Assembly (NCBI RefSeq): GCF_003940805.1
Contig: NZ_CP034328.1
Coordinates: forward strand, 3,658,001 to 3,722,000
Source: Tabrizicola piscis
Lineage (GTDB): Bacteria; Pseudomonadota; Alphaproteobacteria; Rhodobacterales; Rhodobacteraceae
Length of the DNA stretch: 64,000 nt
Reading direction: 5' to 3'
The position numbers and the translations under genes were made by a program. The notes below the pieces were generated by a model. That model searched no databases. It had not been told where the DNA came from and worked only from the letters and a program-made list of their open reading frames with translations. Shown here in pieces: positions 8,277 through 16,165 of this stretch (its first letter is position 1; each line of letters begins with the position of its first letter).

Positions 8277-8576
8277 TTACTGCCGATACAAAATCATGCC
8301 GGCATGATGCAGCACGTCGGGCTCAACAAAATCTCCGTCGGCGGTAAAGCCGGTGTCGTCCCAGTATTCGATATGCGTGCCGGTAACTTCATAGCGGCCT
8401 TCGTAGGCGCGCTCCTGATCCCCGCGGGCCTCAACGTAGCGGCCGTTCGGCAGCAGTTCGTGCCGGATGCGCCCGTCTTCGGTGACCCACATCCCGACAT
8501 AGGGGTGCGGGGCCTCACCCCGGGCGACGTCCGCGCAGATGGCCATAAGGGCGGCGGTAAGCATGGTTGATTTCAT
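8277..8576 (-). CDS. Atu4866-domain exported protein
   Basis: It has 99 residues from the ATG at 8576, preceded by GAGG; a TTG at 8588 is also in frame. A short signal peptide (residues 1-20, ending DVARGEA) precedes a compact domain: PYVGMWVTEDGRIRHELLPN, GRYEVTGTHIEYWDDTGF, LHHAGMILYR. This matches, as I recall it, the family named after Agrobacterium Atu4866, a lipocalin-like fold of unknown function. It directly follows the SDR gene on the same strand and probably shares its control by the divergent LysR regulator. Confidence 0.72.
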   Translation of the reverse strand: MKSTMLTAALMAICADVARGEAPHPYVGMWVTEDGRIRHELLPNGRYVEARGDQERAYEGRYEVTGTHIEYWDDTGFTADGDFVEPDVLHHAGMILYRQ

Positions 8577-8584
8577 GGTAGACC

Positions 8585-9307
8585 TCAATTTGCAGATGCG
8601 GTGGGACGGATGGTGACCTCGGTCGTGTCGACGCTTGCCGGGGCGTCGATCAACTGGCGCACGACACGGGCGATGTCGGCGGGTTTCAGCGCGATAGCGC
8701 GGTATTCACCCATCAACGCCCGCGTTTGTTCGTGGGTGATGCTGGAGGCGAGTTCGCTCTCCACCACGCCGGGATTGACGCAGGTGACACGGATTGTGCT
8801 GGTTTCCTGGCGCAGCGCGTCCGATATCGCGCGAACCGCGAACTTGGTGCCGCAATACACGGCCGCCGTCGGCACGGCCTGCAGCGCGCCGATCGAGCCG
8901 ATGTTGATGATCTGGCCTTCACCTTGCCGTTCCATGACTGGCAGGACGGCGCCGATCCCCCATAGGATACCCTTGATATTCACATCCACCATCCGCTCCC
9001 ATTCATCGAATTTAAGGGCGGACATGGGGGAAAGGGGCATGACGCCGGCATTGTTCACCAGCACGTCGATGCGGCCCCACAAGTTGAGCGCTGTCTGCGC
9101 AAACTCTTGCATGGAGCAAATGTCGGTGACGTCGAGTGACCACGTCGCGACCTCGGCACCCTTGCCGCGCAGGTCCTGCGCGATTGCTTCCAGCCGATCC
9201 GTGCGCCGCGCGCCCATCAAGACCTTCGCTCCCCGGGACGCAAGCTCACGGGCGATGCCTTCACCGATGCCGCTGGAGGCTCCGGTGATCAGAATGACCT
9301 TGTCCAT
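8585..9307 (-). CDS. Classical short-chain dehydrogenase/reductase
   Basis: It has 240 residues, the usual length for classical SDRs. It shows the nucleotide-binding ITGASSGIGEG, the structural NNAG, the catalytic Ser in INIGSIGA, and YCGTK (Tyr-x-x-x-Lys). ARRTDRL after the second strand suggests NADP(H) preference. It diverges from a LysR-type gene 115 bases away, and the Atu4866 gene follows with no gap to speak of. Substrate unknown. Confidence 0.9.
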   Translation of the reverse strand: MDKVILITGASSGIGEGIARELASRGAKVLMGARRTDRLEAIAQDLRGKGAEVATWSLDVTDICSMQEFAQTALNLWGRIDVLVNNAGVMPLSPMSALKFDEWERMVDVNIKGILWGIGAVLPVMERQGEGQIINIGSIGALQAVPTAAVYCGTKFAVRAISDALRQETSTIRVTCVNPGVVESELASSITHEQTRALMGEYRAIALKPADIARVVRQLIDAPASVDTTEVTIRPTASAN

Positions 9308-9422
9308 GACTTTCTCCTTTTCAGCCTGTCTGTACGGCGCAACATGGACGCGGGCCGCCGTAAACGGTATTGCTCAGATGTTGGACTGGGTGGTTAGCCA
9401 TGCTTTACAATGGAGGCGCCGG

Positions 9423-10307
9423 ATGGACCTGAACTTGCTGCCGCTTCTGCTCGCTGTCGCTGAGGAGCGGAACTTCCGCGCTGCCGCGGACCGGCTTGGC
9501 GTCACGCGATCCGCCGTCAGCCAAGGCGTCCGTCGGCTGGAAGATGCCGTGGGTTTGCAACTGGTCATGCGGACGACCCGCGCGGTTCGTCTGACGGAAG
9601 CTGGGGAGAGGCTGGTGGACAGCCTGCGCGCGCCACTGGGCGCGGTTCAGGACGCGCTTGAGGTGAACACGGACGCCCCCAGTGGCAGGCTGCGGCTGGC
9701 CGTCACCTCCATCGCCGAAGACTTCCTGGCTGGGCCCTTGCTGGCGCGCTTTGCGCAGGCGCACCCCAAGGTCACAGTCGACGTGACGGTGACAGATGAC
9801 GAGCTGGATATTGTCGAACATGGCTACGACGCGGGTGTCCGCCTTGGCGAGGTGATCGAGCAGGACATGATCGCCGTGCCCGTCAGTGGTCTGCAAACCG
9901 AAGTGGCAGCGGCTTCACCGGGCTACATTGCGCAACATGGCACACCGGATCATCCGAAGGACCTGCTGGGTCATCGCTGCATCGGGTGGCGGCCCGGTCC
10001 CAATACTGCGCCGAGGAGATGGGAATTCGAGGAGGACGGCAAGCCTTTCGACGTCATGGTTGATCCGCAAGTCACGACCAACGATCTGCGTCTGATGTTG
10101 CGTGTGGCGCTTGCGGGGGGCGGCATAACCTTCGCACCGCGGGACTGCATGCGCGATCATTTCGACAGTGGCGCGCTGGTCCCGCTGCTGGAGGATTATC
10201 TTCCACCATTCGCGGGCTTCTATCTCTATTTTCCGCAGCGCAAGCACATGGCGCCCAAGCTGCGGGCGCTGGTCGACCACGTTCGCCAGTGGCGCTTCGC
10301 AAGTTGA
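9423..10307 (+). CDS. LysR-type transcriptional regulator
   Basis: It has 294 residues from the ATG at 9423, where the helix-turn-helix begins (MDLNLLPLLLAVAEERNFRA, then AADRLGVTRSAVSQGVRRLE). The open frame extends far upstream antisense to the SDR gene, but that part is not coding-like. The substrate-binding domain follows (about residues 90-290). The divergent SDR/Atu4866 pair is the likely target. Its 3' end converges on the beta-lactamase gene with a hairpin between them. Confidence 0.92.
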   Translation: MDLNLLPLLLAVAEERNFRAAADRLGVTRSAVSQGVRRLEDAVGLQLVMRTTRAVRLTEAGERLVDSLRAPLGAVQDALEVNTDAPSGRLRLAVTSIAEDFLAGPLLARFAQAHPKVTVDVTVTDDELDIVEHGYDAGVRLGEVIEQDMIAVPVSGLQTEVAAASPGYIAQHGTPDHPKDLLGHRCIGWRPGPNTAPRRWEFEEDGKPFDVMVDPQVTTNDLRLMLRVALAGGGITFAPRDCMRDHFDSGALVPLLEDYLPPFAGFYLYFPQRKHMAPKLRALVDHVRQWRFAS

Positions 10308-10312
10308 TCAAC

Positions 10313-10337
10313 GTGCTGCCCCTCCGATGGGGAGCAC
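10313..10337. terminator. Hairpin between convergent lysR and beta-lactamase genes
   Basis: GTGCT (10313-10317) and CCCC (10319-10322) pair with GGGG (10329-10332) and AGCAC (10333-10337), with one bulged G and loop TCCGAT. It starts just after the lysR stop. No strong U-tract, so moderate confidence. Confidence 0.5.
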
Positions 10338-10410
10338 ATCGGTCAACTGTTTGGCATGATGGGCGACTATTGAGGATGGCCGCGCCAAGTCTGGCACGGC
10401 CACCACGGCT

Positions 10411-11295
10411 TTATCGGCTTGCCACGACCGCCATTGCGGCTTCGGACAACGCGATCACCGCAGCGTTGCGGGTGTCGAAATCAGCATCGGCATCCGAGAG
10501 GAAGATCGCGACGAAATAGGGGTCCCGATCCGGCGGCGTGACCATCGCTACGATGTTGCGATTGAAGTTGCCACTGCCCGATCTGTCAGCGACATGCCAG
10601 CCCTCTGGAGTGCTGGCCCGGATCAGGGCGCCAGTGACGCCGCCGTCGCTCATCCAGTCGACCAGTTGGGTCCGTGATTGCGGTGTCAGCGCGTCACCCG
10701 TCAGCAGCATCTCCATGGTCGAGACCATCGCAGCGGGCGTGGTCGTATCGCGCGGGTCGTCAGGTGCGAAGGTGTTCACCTCGGGTTCGCGGCGGTCCAG
10801 CCGGCTTATCGGATCGCCCATCTCGCGCAGGAACGCGGTCACGCTTTCTGGTCCGCCAATCCGGTCGATGAGTAGGTTCGTCGCCGTATTGTCGCTCATG
10901 TCGAGCGCGGCCTGACACAACGCGCCGACACTCATCGTGTTGCCGACCATCGTTTCGGTGACCGGCGCATATTCAAGGATATCGCTTGCCTCGATCGCAA
11001 TCCGTTCTTCAAGGTCGATGTCGCCTTCGTCGACACGATGCAGAACTGCGCCGCACAACATGGTCTTGAAGGTGCTGTTCATGAGGAAACGTTCGTCAGC
11101 GCGCTGGCTGACCGACCAATCCGAACCGCTGTCGCGGATCACAAGCCCGACGCGTGCGTTCAGGTCCTGTTCGATGCGGTCGATGGTTTCAGCAAGGCGC
11201 AGCTCCGGGTCTTGGGCAAAGGCAGGTGCGCCAGCCAGCAGTCCGAGGGAAAGCCCGGCAGCCAGGAAAGGCAGCGTAGCGGCGTGAGTAATCAT
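10411..11295 (-). CDS. Class A beta-lactamase, RSG (carbenicillinase-like) variant
   Basis: It has 294 residues from the ATG at 11295 (AGGA about 8 nt upstream), with a signal peptide ending APAFA for export to the periplasm. Class A motifs are intact: Ser74-Thr-Phe-Lys77, SDN at 134-136, and the omega-loop Glu at 170 in REPEVN. The usual KTG is replaced by Arg-Ser-Gly (238-240), a feature of the carbenicillin-hydrolysing RTG/RSG subgroup. The divergent AmpR-like gene suggests inducible expression. Hydrolysis spectrum is inferred, not shown. Confidence 0.93.
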   Translation of the reverse strand: MITHAATLPFLAAGLSLGLLAGAPAFAQDPELRLAETIDRIEQDLNARVGLVIRDSGSDWSVSQRADERFLMNSTFKTMLCGAVLHRVDEGDIDLEERIAIEASDILEYAPVTETMVGNTMSVGALCQAALDMSDNTATNLLIDRIGGPESVTAFLREMGDPISRLDRREPEVNTFAPDDPRDTTTPAAMVSTMEMLLTGDALTPQSRTQLVDWMSDGGVTGALIRASTPEGWHVADRSGSGNFNRNIVAMVTPPDRDPYFVAIFLSDADADFDTRNAAVIALSEAAMAVVASR

Positions 11296-11410
11296 GGGGT
11301 CATCCTGATCTGTTTCGATGGCGCGCCATCCCAATCCGCCGCCTGCTTGAGGCGGGGGATGTCGAGCGGCCATCAAGGGTTGGAACATACGAGACATCAG
11401 TTGATGTCAC

Positions 11411-11432
11411 GCTGCACCCATTAACTTGCAGC
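11411..11432. promoter_or_regulatory. Candidate AmpR operator between bla and ampR
   Basis: GCTGCA (11411-11416) and TGCAGC (11427-11432) form a perfect 6-base inverted repeat with a 10-base AT-rich spacer. It sits 56 bases before the ampR-like start and 116 bases before the beta-lactamase start. LysR-type proteins typically bind interrupted dyads of this shape in the shared divergent promoter. Confidence 0.6.
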
Positions 11433-11487
11433 TTTACGCCCATCAAACGACAAAGTATCACCCTTGGCATTAGCTGGAGTAATACCT

Positions 11488-12378
11488 ATGGATCGCCCGG
11501 ACCTGCCGCTGAACGGGCTCCGCGTGTTCGAGGCCGCCTACAGGCAAGGCAGTTTCACGCGCGCCGCCATCGAGTTGCGCGTCACCCAAGCCGCTGTCAG
11601 CCATCAGGTCGCAAGGCTTGAGGATCGGCTTGGCGTCGCCCTGTTCGTGCGCGCATCCGGCGGCTTGGTGCCGACCGATGAGGGAAGAGCCCTCTACCCG
11701 GTATTGGAACACGGGTTCGACGCGATGGCGCGGACGCTTGACCGGATCACCGGACATCGCCACATCGAGACGTTGAAGATCGGTGTTGTCACGACCTTTG
11801 CCGTCGGCTGGCTCATGCCGCGCCTGCCCGAGTTCCGGCGGACCCACCCGGCAATTGTCCTCCGCATCTCGACAAACAACAACCGCGTCGAGATCCTGCG
11901 TGAAGGGCTCGACATGGCGATCCGTTATGGGACCGGTTCATGGACCGGGCTTGAGGCTGACCTGCTGCTCGATGCTCCGCTCGCGCCGCTGTGTGCGCCG
12001 TCGATTGCGAAGCATCTGACGAACCCGGAGACTCTTGGCCGTGAAGTCCTGCTGCGTAGCTATCGCAGTGACGAATGGCCCCGCTGGTTCGCTGAGGCGG
12101 GGGCATCTTGTCCACCCCTCACCGGCCCGATGTTCGACTCGTCACTGGCCATGGCTGACATCGCGTCAGAAGGCGCCGGGGTGGCCCTCCTCCCGGTGGA
12201 CATGTTCGCGCGGCGCATTGCAGACGGGCGGCTGGTTCAGCCGTTCTCCACCGTGCTGTCTGCGGGTAGCTACTTCCTGACATGGCCTGCGGACCGGCCG
12301 CCTACACCCGCCATGGTGGATTTCAGAAGATGGTTGCGGGCTGTATCGGCAGGGTCAACCTCCCACGCCTCCGACTAG
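11488..12378 (+). CDS. ampR: AmpR-like LysR regulator of the beta-lactamase
   Basis: It has 296 residues from the ATG at 11488, with GGAG 8 nt upstream; a TTG at 11464 is also in frame. It resembles enterobacterial AmpR along its length: PLNGLRVFEAAYRQGSFTRA, AAVSHQVARLE, LKIGVVTTFAVGWL, NNNRVEILREGLDMAIRYG, LLRSYRSDEWPRWF, and MFDSSLAMADIASEGAGVAL. AmpR senses cell-wall muropeptides and switches beta-lactamase transcription. Divergent placement next to a class A enzyme is the standard arrangement. Confidence 0.87.
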   Translation: MDRPDLPLNGLRVFEAAYRQGSFTRAAIELRVTQAAVSHQVARLEDRLGVALFVRASGGLVPTDEGRALYPVLEHGFDAMARTLDRITGHRHIETLKIGVVTTFAVGWLMPRLPEFRRTHPAIVLRISTNNNRVEILREGLDMAIRYGTGSWTGLEADLLLDAPLAPLCAPSIAKHLTNPETLGREVLLRSYRSDEWPRWFAEAGASCPPLTGPMFDSSLAMADIASEGAGVALLPVDMFARRIADGRLVQPFSTVLSAGSYFLTWPADRPPTPAMVDFRRWLRAVSAGSTSHASD

Positions 12379-12426
12379 CCTTTGTCAGCGCGCCGGGCCG
12401 CCCGCGTGCTGACCCCTTGCGCATAC

Positions 12427-12467
12427 TGTCACTAAGTGACATATAGACCAGATGTCACTTAGTGACA
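12427..12467 (+). promoter_or_regulatory. Twin palindromic TetR-type operators
   Basis: TGTCACTAAGTGACA (12427-12441) and TGTCACTTAGTGACA (12453-12467) are two perfect 7-base palindromes differing only at and beside the central base, with centres 26 bases apart. They lie 56 bases upstream of the tetR-family start and are very likely its autoregulatory sites, probably also controlling the downstream peptidase gene. Confidence 0.8.
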
Positions 12468-12522
12468 AAAGCATTGGGTGTCCGACACCTTCTTGGTCCC
12501 GAAGGAGCGAACGGAGGGAAGA

Positions 12523-13140
12523 ATGACAGACGGATCGAGACTGGAGGACGCCCGGCTTGACGTATCCCGACATGCAGCAAAGCTTTTCTGGGACAAGGGT
12601 TTCGATGCGACGAGCGGTGACGACATAGCTGCTGCGGCTGGCATATCGACGCGAACTGTCTGGCGATACTTCCGATCCAAGGAAGCCTGCGTCGAGCCGG
12701 TGCTGAAAGTCAGCGAACTGCGCTTCGCAGCGCTGCTGAAGCAATGGCCGAGAACCGAGAGCATCGACACATTCCTGTCCCGTTCCATGACGGCATTCGC
12801 CTCTGACGACGCCTTCGTCCGGGACAGCATCGCTGCCGTCCGGATCCTCGCTATCCTGCATCGCGAGCCAGCCCTCCGTTCGGCTTGGCTCATGGCGTGC
12901 CACGCGGCGGAGATGGAGCTTGTCGGAGTCATCGCGCGCCGCGTGTCGCGGGCTGCGGACGATTTCGACGTCAGGCTATGCGCAGCTTCCGTCACGGCGG
13001 CAATGCGGCTCGTGGACGAAGAGATCAGTTCGGCCGTCATCAACGACGGCCTGCGTGTGAGTTCAGAAGAAGCGACGTCCCGCATCATCTCGGCGATCCG
13101 GGCAGGTGCCACACTCCCCATTTGCGACGCCGTCGCCTGA
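12523..13140 (+). CDS. TetR-family transcriptional regulator
   Basis: It has 205 residues from the ATG at 12523 with AGGGAAG just upstream. The N-terminal helix-turn-helix reads FWDKGFDATSGDDIAAAAGI then STRTVWRYFRSKEA, the canonical TetR recognition region. The C-terminal ligand domain is not assignable to a ligand. Two near-identical palindromes sit in its promoter. The prolyl oligopeptidase gene follows 56 bases later on the same strand, so both may form one autoregulated operon. Confidence 0.92.
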   Translation: MTDGSRLEDARLDVSRHAAKLFWDKGFDATSGDDIAAAAGISTRTVWRYFRSKEACVEPVLKVSELRFAALLKQWPRTESIDTFLSRSMTAFASDDAFVRDSIAAVRILAILHREPALRSAWLMACHAAEMELVGVIARRVSRAADDFDVRLCAASVTAAMRLVDEEISSAVINDGLRVSSEEATSRIISAIRAGATLPICDAVA

Positions 13141-13196
13141 CGGCGGTGTCCGATCTCTGGCCGAAGCGCCAAGAGAAAAAACAAGGAGACGAAACC

Positions 13197-15428
13197 ATGA
13201 CTGCAAAGTTCACCCGGTTCGCCGGACGCAAGTCCACGAGCAGATTGTGCAGAGGACGCACGGAAAGAAAGGGAAGGGTCCCGACAAAAATGAACCTTCT
13301 TCGCGGGGCTGCGGTGGCGCTGGTCACATTTATCGCCCCAGCACTTGCAGAGGAGACACCGACGATGACCTACCCGGAAACACGTAAAGGCGATGCCGCA
13401 GAGGTGCACTTTGGCGTCACTGTCGCCGACCCGTTCCGCTGGCTGGAAAACGACGCGCGAAAGGATGCCGAGGTTGCACAATGGATCGAGGCGCAAAATG
13501 CCCTTTCCGCACCCTACCTGAAAGGCCTTCCTCACCGGGACGTCTTCCATCGCCGGCTGACGGCCATCTTGGACCACAAAACCCTGGCCCCACCGGTCGA
13601 GCGTTACGGTCGCTACTTCTTCACCCGGACCGGCGGGCTTGACAGTCAAACGCAGCTTTTGGTTCGCGACGGCGCCGATGGCGTGGATCGTGTCCTGATC
13701 GACCCGAACACCTGGTCGGACGACGGCACCGTTGCCCTGGCCGAATGGGCAGCCTCTGGCGATGGCGCGTTTGTGGCTTTTGCCATGCAGGACGGCGGGT
13801 CGGACTGGCGGACCATTCGGGTGATGAACACGGCGACGGGCGAGACACTCGACGACAAGGTGGAATGGGCCCGGTTCAGCAACATTGCCTGGCATCCAGA
13901 TGGTTCGGGGTTCTACTATTCCCGGTTTCCCGAACCCGAGGCAGGTGCAGCCTTCAGCGCCAGTGTTGATGGCCACGCCGTCTATTTTCACGCTCTCGGT
14001 TTGAACCAATCGGAGGATCGGCTGATCCATCCGCCGACACCGGGGCAAGCGCTGCTGCACACGGTCGATGTCACGCCGGATGGCCGTTATCTGATCGTCT
14101 ACACGTCGGCCCTGACCGGTGGCGTCGCAGTCACCGTGACAGACCTGTCTTCCGCCGATCCCGCGCCTGAAACCATCGTCGAAAGCTACGATGACAGTTG
14201 GGTCCTGCTGGGCAACGTCGGCACGAAACTCTTTTTTGCGACACAGAAGGATGCGCCCCGGGGTCGGATCGTGACGCTGGACATGTCGGAACCGCAGTGC
14301 GCGTTTTCCGAACTGATTCCGGAACGGTCCGATGCGGTTTTGCGCGAAGGCGGGTCAGCGGTCTTGGGCGACCGGATCCTCCTCTCCTACACGATTGACG
14401 TCCAGTCGCAGGTCGAGCTTTACCAGCTGGATGGCACGTTCGACGGCACTGTCCCGCTGCCGGGGCCGGGTAGCACCGGGATCGTCCGCGGCCGTCCCGG
14501 CGCAAACGAAGCGTTTTTTGGCTTCACCAGTTATGATGCGCCGCTGACCGTTTTGCGCCTCGACGTGGATGCCAAACGCACGACAGTCTGGGCCGAGCCC
14601 GACATCGCTGTCGATCTCGACAGGATCACTGTGGAACCGCACTTCTACACCTCGAAGGATGGAACGCGGGTGCCCCTGTTCATCGTCCGGCGCAAGGACA
14701 TCGAAGGTCCGGCACCCACGATGCTCCATGCTTATGGCGGTTTCGGGATCAGCATGGTGCCCCATTTCTCACCCGCCGCCATGGCCTGGGTCGAACAGGG
14801 CGGCGTCTATGCTTTGGCAAACATTCGGGGCGGGGGCGAATACGGCCAAGCATGGCATCATGCCGGTCGGCGCGGCAACAAGCAGAATGTGTTCGACGAC
14901 TTCATCGCTGCCAGTGAGTATCTGATCGACCAAGGCATCACGCCGTCTGATGGCCTCGCGATCCATGGTGAATCCAACGGTGGGTTGCTGATCGGCGCCG
15001 TCGTCAATCAAAGACCGGACCTGTTCGCGGCAGCTTTGCCGGGGGTTGGGGTCCACGACATGCTGCGTTTCGATCGCTTCACGAGCGGAGCCACTTGGGT
15101 TGAGGAGTTTGGTAGCCCTGCCGTCAAGGAAGAGTTCCACACCCTTCTTTCGTATTCGCCTCTCCATACAATCCGCGAGGGTGCTCGCTACCCGGCAATT
15201 CTTGTCACCACGGCGGACACGGACAACAGGGTCGTCCCGGCTCATTCGTTCAAATATGCGGCCGCATTGCAGGCCGTCGACATCGGGACCCGGCCCCACC
15301 TTCTGCGCGTGGAAACCCGCGCCGGTCACGGGGCTGGAAAGCCAACAGACATGGTCATCGAAGAGCTCGCTGACATGTGGGCCTTTGCTGCCCATTGGAC
15401 CGGGCTTGAGGTCACCACTGTCGATTGA
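13197..15428 (+). CDS. Exported prolyl oligopeptidase (S9A)
   Basis: It has 743 residues from the ATG at 13197, which has AAGGAG 9 nt upstream. A second ATG at 13290 (712 residues) begins a normal signal peptide (MNLLRGAAVALVTFIAPALA) and may be the real start, since the 31 residues between are Arg/Lys-rich and unlike the family. The seven-bladed propeller (about 100-450) is followed by the alpha/beta-hydrolase domain with nucleophile GESNGG (Ser near 593), Asp in TADTDNRVVP and His in RAGHGAGKP. The Arg after the Asp matches the substrate-binding Arg of prolyl oligopeptidase. It cleaves short Pro-containing peptides, here in the periplasm. Confidence 0.9.
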   Translation: MTAKFTRFAGRKSTSRLCRGRTERKGRVPTKMNLLRGAAVALVTFIAPALAEETPTMTYPETRKGDAAEVHFGVTVADPFRWLENDARKDAEVAQWIEAQNALSAPYLKGLPHRDVFHRRLTAILDHKTLAPPVERYGRYFFTRTGGLDSQTQLLVRDGADGVDRVLIDPNTWSDDGTVALAEWAASGDGAFVAFAMQDGGSDWRTIRVMNTATGETLDDKVEWARFSNIAWHPDGSGFYYSRFPEPEAGAAFSASVDGHAVYFHALGLNQSEDRLIHPPTPGQALLHTVDVTPDGRYLIVYTSALTGGVAVTVTDLSSADPAPETIVESYDDSWVLLGNVGTKLFFATQKDAPRGRIVTLDMSEPQCAFSELIPERSDAVLREGGSAVLGDRILLSYTIDVQSQVELYQLDGTFDGTVPLPGPGSTGIVRGRPGANEAFFGFTSYDAPLTVLRLDVDAKRTTVWAEPDIAVDLDRITVEPHFYTSKDGTRVPLFIVRRKDIEGPAPTMLHAYGGFGISMVPHFSPAAMAWVEQGGVYALANIRGGGEYGQAWHHAGRRGNKQNVFDDFIAASEYLIDQGITPSDGLAIHGESNGGLLIGAVVNQRPDLFAAALPGVGVHDMLRFDRFTSGATWVEEFGSPAVKEEFHTLLSYSPLHTIREGARYPAILVTTADTDNRVVPAHSFKYAAALQAVDIGTRPHLLRVETRAGHGAGKPTDMVIEELADMWAFAAHWTGLEVTTVD

Positions 15429-15551
15429 GAGCTTTGGAACGGGGGCACCTTTCCGTTTTGAGATTGCGCATCAGCCCGTTCGGCCAAGGTGGCCGATCGG
15501 ACTTCATCGAAAGGTTTTCAGGACCACCAACAGGAAGGGAATGAGCACGCC

Positions 15552-15695
15552 ATGAGAGAACCGGAGAACAACGAAGCCAAGAACGGCGTCACGCTGGACG
15601 AGCGTGTCGGCATGTCCTTGCCGGACGAACATGATGCCATCGTCCGCGCGATGCCAGACTGCTGGGATCAAACTTACCGGAGGATGCAAGCATGA
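15552..15695 (+). CDS. Short hypothetical protein coupled to a GNAT gene
   Basis: It has 47 residues, acidic and without Cys-rich or membrane features (MREPENNEAKNGVTLDER...RRMQA). GGAAGGGA lies about 11 nt before the ATG at 15552, and its stop overlaps the next ATG (ATGA), the usual sign of translational coupling. No family recognised; it could be a leader peptide rather than a functional protein. Confidence 0.4.
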   Translation: MREPENNEAKNGVTLDERVGMSLPDEHDAIVRAMPDCWDQTYRRMQA

Positions 15696-16111
15696 CCGAG
15701 ATCCGTCCTGCCGAAGGTTCCGAGGATGAGGCCCGCGACCGCATTCTGGCGCTTCTTGATTGCCACTCCAAGGCGATCGGGAAGTCATTCAAGTCCGAGG
15801 TGGTGGCATTCGAGGTGCATGAGGAAGGTGTTTACCTTGGTGGTCTTTCCGCCCGTTTTTCCCCGGACTTGAAACGGGTGTTTGTCGAGCTTCTGGCGGT
15901 GGCCGAGGAAGGCCGCGGCAAGGGGATCGGTGGCCAACTGATGGCGCGCATGGAGGAAGAAGCACGCTTGCGGGGGATGGAGGGCATATGGCTCGACACA
16001 TTCTCGTTTCAGGCGCCCGAATTCTACAAGCGTCTGGGCTACAGCGAGTTTGGCCGTATCGACGGCTATCCCGGGAACGCGGCCCGGCACTTTCTCCTGA
16101 AGCGGCTCTGA
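15692..16111 (+). CDS. GNAT-family N-acetyltransferase
   Basis: It has 139 residues. The acetyl-CoA-binding motif A is VELLAVAEEGRGKGIGGQLM (R-G-K-G-I-G), followed by EEARLRGMEGIWLDTFSFQA and FYKRLGYSEFG, the typical C-terminal GNAT strand-helix. Substrate cannot be told. Its start overlaps the stop of a small upstream frame. Confidence 0.88.
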   Translation: MTEIRPAEGSEDEARDRILALLDCHSKAIGKSFKSEVVAFEVHEEGVYLGGLSARFSPDLKRVFVELLAVAEEGRGKGIGGQLMARMEEEARLRGMEGIWLDTFSFQAPEFYKRLGYSEFGRIDGYPGNAARHFLLKRL

Positions 16112-16165
16112 CCCTTTGGACGCGGCAGGACGCCCCTAGCGGGCTGAGTGAAGGAAAGGAAGACT

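Noticed and set aside
8601..9422. N-terminal extension of the LysR gene back to 8601
   Set aside because: It lies antisense to the SDR gene, and the helix-turn-helix begins at the ATG at 9423.
12459..14060. A long open frame on the minus strand (533 codons) through the tetR and peptidase genes
   Set aside because: It is antisense to two well-supported genes with complete motifs; its translation is Arg/Ser/Cys-rich with no domain, as expected for a high-GC shadow.
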